Below are positions 21,542 through 23,699 of a stretch of DNA of 23,699 nucleotides, in pieces; the first letter of the stretch is position 1; each line of letters opens with the position of its first letter. The notes below the pieces were generated by a model. It saw nothing but the letters and a program-made list of their open reading frames with translations. It made no database searches and was not told the DNA's origin. Position numbers and translations under genes: made by a program. The stretch comes from a bacterium. Lineage in GTDB: Bacteria; Patescibacteria; Paceibacteria; UBA9973; UBA2103. The stretch spans positions 1 through 23,699 of the forward strand of contig JAKAMK010000003.1 in assembly GCA_021812925.1 (NCBI GenBank), in the 5' to 3' direction.

Positions 21542-22604
21542 GCTCCGCGCTCGGCTTCTCGAGGAGCTCCGGCTCCGTGCCGTTCTTCTCCCCCGCGATG
21601 CGGTAGATGTCCTTGTCTATCTTGCCGAGCTCCTTGTAGGCGCTGTTGTAGTGTGAGACGGTGGTACCCAAGGAGGTGCCGAGCTTCTTGTAGAACTCCT
21701 CGTACTTGCCCATGTGCTTCCCGAGTTCCCCTACCCGCTTCTGGATTTCCTCGGCGCGCTTCTCGATTTCCATCGCTTTAAGCCCCTGCATGACCGTCTG
21801 CAGGTACGCGAGGAATGACGTCGGCGAGACGATGATGACCTTGTACTTCCCTGCCGCCCGCTGGATGAGGTTTTCGTCCTCGCCTCCCCCAACTTGGTTG
21901 GTGAGGAGGTCGTAGTAGATGGCCTCCGAGGGAATGAACATGAACGCGAAATCCATGGTCTTCTCCTCGGGCCGGATGTACTTGGCGGTCTCCTGGATGC
22001 GGAGCTTCAGGTCGTTCACGAACGCCTTCTCGAGTGCGGGCTTCTCGCTCTCAGGAGCGTTCACGAGCCGGTTGTAGTTCTCGAGGGAGAACTTCGAGTC
22101 GACCGGCACGACCTTGTCGTTCACGAAGACCGCCGCGTCCACGATTTCTCCGTTCTCGAACGGGTACTGAATCTGGTACATGCCGGGCGGCAGCACGTTC
22201 TTCAGCACCGTCTCGAGGTAGTACTCGCCGAGGATGCCGCGCTGCTTCGGGTTCTTCAGGATGTCCTGGAGGCCCTTCAGCTGCTCGGCGAAGCCTTGGG
22301 TCTGCCGACCAATCTCCTTCACGCTCGTCACCTCTTCCGTAATCTCCTTTATGAGCCGCGAGGACTCGGCAAACTGCCGATGCGCGTTCTCCTGCATCTG
22401 CTTCGAGCTCTCCGATACGCGCGCGTCGAGTGTCTTTGAGAGCTCCTGCATCTGCTGCTGGATGAGGAGGAGGCCGTCCGAAGGCGCCGCCTGCGACTCA
22501 GCTTCCGCATTCTGGCGCTTCAGCCAGCCGAAGATGATGGCGAGCCCGGCCGCCTGCACAATGACGAGCGCGGCGATGATGAGCAGGATTTCGAGCGGGG
22601 TCAT
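21534..22604 (-). CDS. rmuC: RmuC family protein (DNA recombination)
   Basis: A 356-residue membrane-anchored protein of the RmuC family, linked genetically to limiting inversions at short repeats and containing a predicted nuclease-like fold. An N-terminal membrane helix (about 5-27) and a coiled coil (about 45-115) precede the core domain. The core has NPKQRGILGEYYLE, then YPFENGEIVDAAV, KVVPVDSKFSLENY, and DFAFMFIPSEAIYYDLL, with VIIVSPTSFLAYLQTV near the end; all are family hallmarks. It starts 2 nt downstream of the small upstream gene and is probably co-transcribed with it. Confidence 0.93.
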   Translation of the reverse strand: MTPLEILLIIAALVIVQAAGLAIIFGWLKRQNAEAESQAAPSDGLLLIQQQMQELSKTLDARVSESSKQMQENAHRQFAESSRLIKEITEEVTSVKEIGRQTQGFAEQLKGLQDILKNPKQRGILGEYYLETVLKNVLPPGMYQIQYPFENGEIVDAAVFVNDKVVPVDSKFSLENYNRLVNAPESEKPALEKAFVNDLKLRIQETAKYIRPEEKTMDFAFMFIPSEAIYYDLLTNQVGGGEDENLIQRAAGKYKVIIVSPTSFLAYLQTVMQGLKAMEIEKRAEEIQKRVGELGKHMGKYEEFYKKLGTSLGTTVSHYNSAYKELGKIDKDIYRIAGEKNGTEPELLEKPSAELE

Positions 22605-22606
22605 GC

Positions 22607-22873
22607 CTAGTGGTAGTCGTAACGCTGTTTCCCGCCCAGCAATAGCTCTCGCGCTTTTGCCACGATTTCGGCAAGCTTAGTACTGTCGACAGTTTTTCGT
22701 GCTTCCTCGGCAAGCATGTTTAGGTCTTCATGCTCACTATTCGAATGCGCACCGGTCGGATCAACTTGTCCTCGTATACCTTCTATCTCTTTCAACACTT
22801 CATTCTGTGTCCACTCCACTTCAATCTTCGGGTCGTCGACTTGAGGCGGCTTATTTGCTGGGTTACCTTCCAT
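22607..22873 (-). CDS. Unknown small acidic helical protein
   Basis: An 88-residue soluble protein, Glu/Lys/Asn-rich with helical C-terminal half (LNMLAEEARKTVDSTKLAEIVAKARELLLGGK). No family is recognised. The start at 22873 is chosen because a -10 box ends 8 nt upstream. Longer in-frame readings run antisense to yqeY and are shadow. The base composition is more AT-rich than its neighbours. It ends 2 nt before rmuC and so forms an operon with it. Confidence 0.7.
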   Translation of the reverse strand: MEGNPANKPPQVDDPKIEVEWTQNEVLKEIEGIRGQVDPTGAHSNSEHEDLNMLAEEARKTVDSTKLAEIVAKARELLLGGKQRYDYH

Positions 22874-22881
22874 ATAGTTGT

Positions 22882-22889
22882 AGTATACT
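22882..22889. promoter_or_regulatory. Shared palindromic -10 box for two divergent leaderless genes
   Basis: AGTATACT is its own reverse complement, so TATACT is read on both strands. On the plus strand it ends 6 nt before the yqeY ATG (22896); on the minus strand it ends 8 nt before the ATG at 22873. Confidence 0.65.
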
Positions 22890-22895
22890 CCGCCC

Positions 22896-23351
22896 ATGAC
22901 CATCCACGAAACCCTGAAAAAGTCGATTCCGGACGCTATGCGCGCCAAGGACGAGGTGAAGCTTCGCACGCTCCGCTCCCTCGTGACCGCCATGACGAAC
23001 GAGGCGGTAGCGATGAAACTCGGCCCCACGGGCATGCTTTCCGACGACGATGCGCTCACCGTCCTGAAGCGCGCCGCGAGCCAGCGCCGGGACTCCATCG
23101 AGCAGTTCAACGCGGGCGGCCGCCCGGAGCTCGCGGAGCCCGAAAAAGCCGAGCTCGCCATCATCGAGGCGTACCTCCCCGCCATGATGCCGCGCGAGGA
23201 AGTCGAGGCGGCAGTAAAAGCGAAAGCAGCGGAACTGGGTAGCTCGCAGAAATCTGACGCCGGCAAGCTCATCGGCGCTGTGATGCGCGACCTGAAAGGA
23301 AAGGCGGATGGCGCGGACGTCAAAGCGGCAGTGGACGCGTTGCTCGTCTAG
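22896..23351 (+). CDS. GatB/YqeY domain-containing protein
   Basis: A 151-residue protein resembling the C-terminal tRNA-binding region of the GatB subunit of Glu-tRNA amidotransferase. Hallmarks are the MTIHETLKKSIPDAMRAKDEVKLRTLRSL opening, a VLKRAASQRRDSIEQF-x-x-x-GRPELAE segment, EKAELAIIEAYLP-x-MM, and G-x-VM-x-x-L-K-x-K-x-DG-x-x-V. Stand-alone YqeY proteins are thought to bind tRNA, but their role is not settled. The predicted transcript is leaderless. Confidence 0.92.
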   Translation: MTIHETLKKSIPDAMRAKDEVKLRTLRSLVTAMTNEAVAMKLGPTGMLSDDDALTVLKRAASQRRDSIEQFNAGGRPELAEPEKAELAIIEAYLPAMMPREEVEAAVKAKAAELGSSQKSDAGKLIGAVMRDLKGKADGADVKAAVDALLV

Positions 23352-23396
23352 GCTTTTCGTGACACAGTAATAACGGGTATAGCTAAGGAGGCTACG

Positions 23397-23684
23397 ATGC
23401 CCCCACCGAAGACGCTTGATGAGCAGATTAAGAGCTTTGCGCGTTTGCGCGAAGCACAGAAGAAAAAGCAAGCCAGGTTCGGCACCAAGGTCGTGAGCAC
23501 GACTACGCGCACGCTCTCCGAAGAGGAGGCGACACACGGTACCGCGCCGGCGACGACGTTCGAACAGACTGTTCAGGCCCACGCCCGCATTCGGGATAAA
23601 GCCGATAGGCACGCAGAGGCACAGAAGCAGCCCTACTGGACGCGCGAACCGCTCGATGGAGTCGACGATGCGTCCGGTAAATAA
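23397..23684 (+). CDS. Unknown small charged protein with internal repeat
   Basis: A 95-residue, Lys/Arg/Gln-rich soluble protein. Two segments resemble each other: TLDEQIKSFARLREAQ near residue 6 and TFEQTVQAHARIRDKA near residue 53, about 47 residues apart, which suggests an internal duplication of a helical unit. A strong AAGGAGG Shine-Dalgarno (23385-23391) lies 5 nt before the ATG. No family is recognised. The stop is 15 nt from the window edge. Confidence 0.72.
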   Translation: MPPPKTLDEQIKSFARLREAQKKKQARFGTKVVSTTTRTLSEEEATHGTAPATTFEQTVQAHARIRDKADRHAEAQKQPYWTREPLDGVDDASGK

Positions 23685-23699
23685 GGGGCGCCTCGCGCG

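Noticed and set aside
22874..23323. Upstream extension of the 22607-22873 gene, antisense to the yqeY-like gene
   Set aside because: The first 150 codons only mirror the yqeY-like gene; the -10 box at 22887-22882 supports the short form.
1..23699. CRISPR array, prophage, insertion sequence or toxin-antitoxin system
   Set aside because: No regularly spaced direct repeats, transposase, integrase or phage structural motifs, and no recognisable toxin-antitoxin pair on either strand.

Overview
The window is GC-rich, densely packed bacterial chromosome. It most resembles a member of the Patescibacteria (CPR), probably Parcubacteria. That placement is inference. It rests on compact housekeeping genes, many very small membrane or secreted proteins with no recognisable function, a LOG-family protein, a CBU_0592-like membrane protein, an Ada-like zinc-binding membrane protein, a secreted coiled-coil/C39-type peptidase, and ribosomal protein L9 being present (some CPR branches lack it). 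There are no rRNA or tRNA genes, no CRISPR array and no insertion sequence.

Layout. Positions 1-3870 hold a tight plus-strand run: the 3' part of murG, an unusual Lrp-like/EgtD-like methyltransferase fusion, and gltX. Positions 3968-5910 hold a secreted coiled-coil peptidase, a small membrane protein and a DUF1653 protein. Positions 5911-6332 have no convincing gene but contain two strong inverted repeats. On the minus strand at 6333-7487 are a LOG-family protein and an Ada-like membrane protein. rpmA (L27) follows at 7595 with a good promoter and a perfect 20-bp hairpin after it. Positions 7992-10956 hold three unknown envelope proteins with Shine-Dalgarno sites; two of them share one architecture. 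The minus-strand genes rplI and ctpA end at 12870, and the divergent corA-like gene starts 52 bp away. A plus-strand housekeeping run then follows: cysS, dnaB, a CBU_0592-like protein, a CYTH protein, recR and a 43-residue zinc ribbon. Positions 18293-22873 are all minus strand: a small membrane protein, a DEAD-box helicase, rplU (L21), two small unknown proteins, rmuC and an 88-residue protein. The window ends with the plus-strand yqeY and a small unknown protein.

Genes and regulation. The recognisable genes serve translation (gltX, cysS, rplI, rpmA, rplU, a GatB/YqeY protein), replication and repair (dnaB, recR, rmuC), RNA remodelling (helicase), cell wall and envelope (murG, C39-type protein, ctpA) and ion transport (corA-like). 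The most striking pattern is in gene starts. Most conserved genes that begin a transcript have a -10 box, often an extended TGC-TAnnnT, only 6-12 nt before the ATG, so their mRNAs should be leaderless or nearly so. Most of the unknown small membrane or secreted genes instead have clear purine-rich Shine-Dalgarno sites. The divergent pair at 22873/22896 appears to share one self-complementary -10 box.
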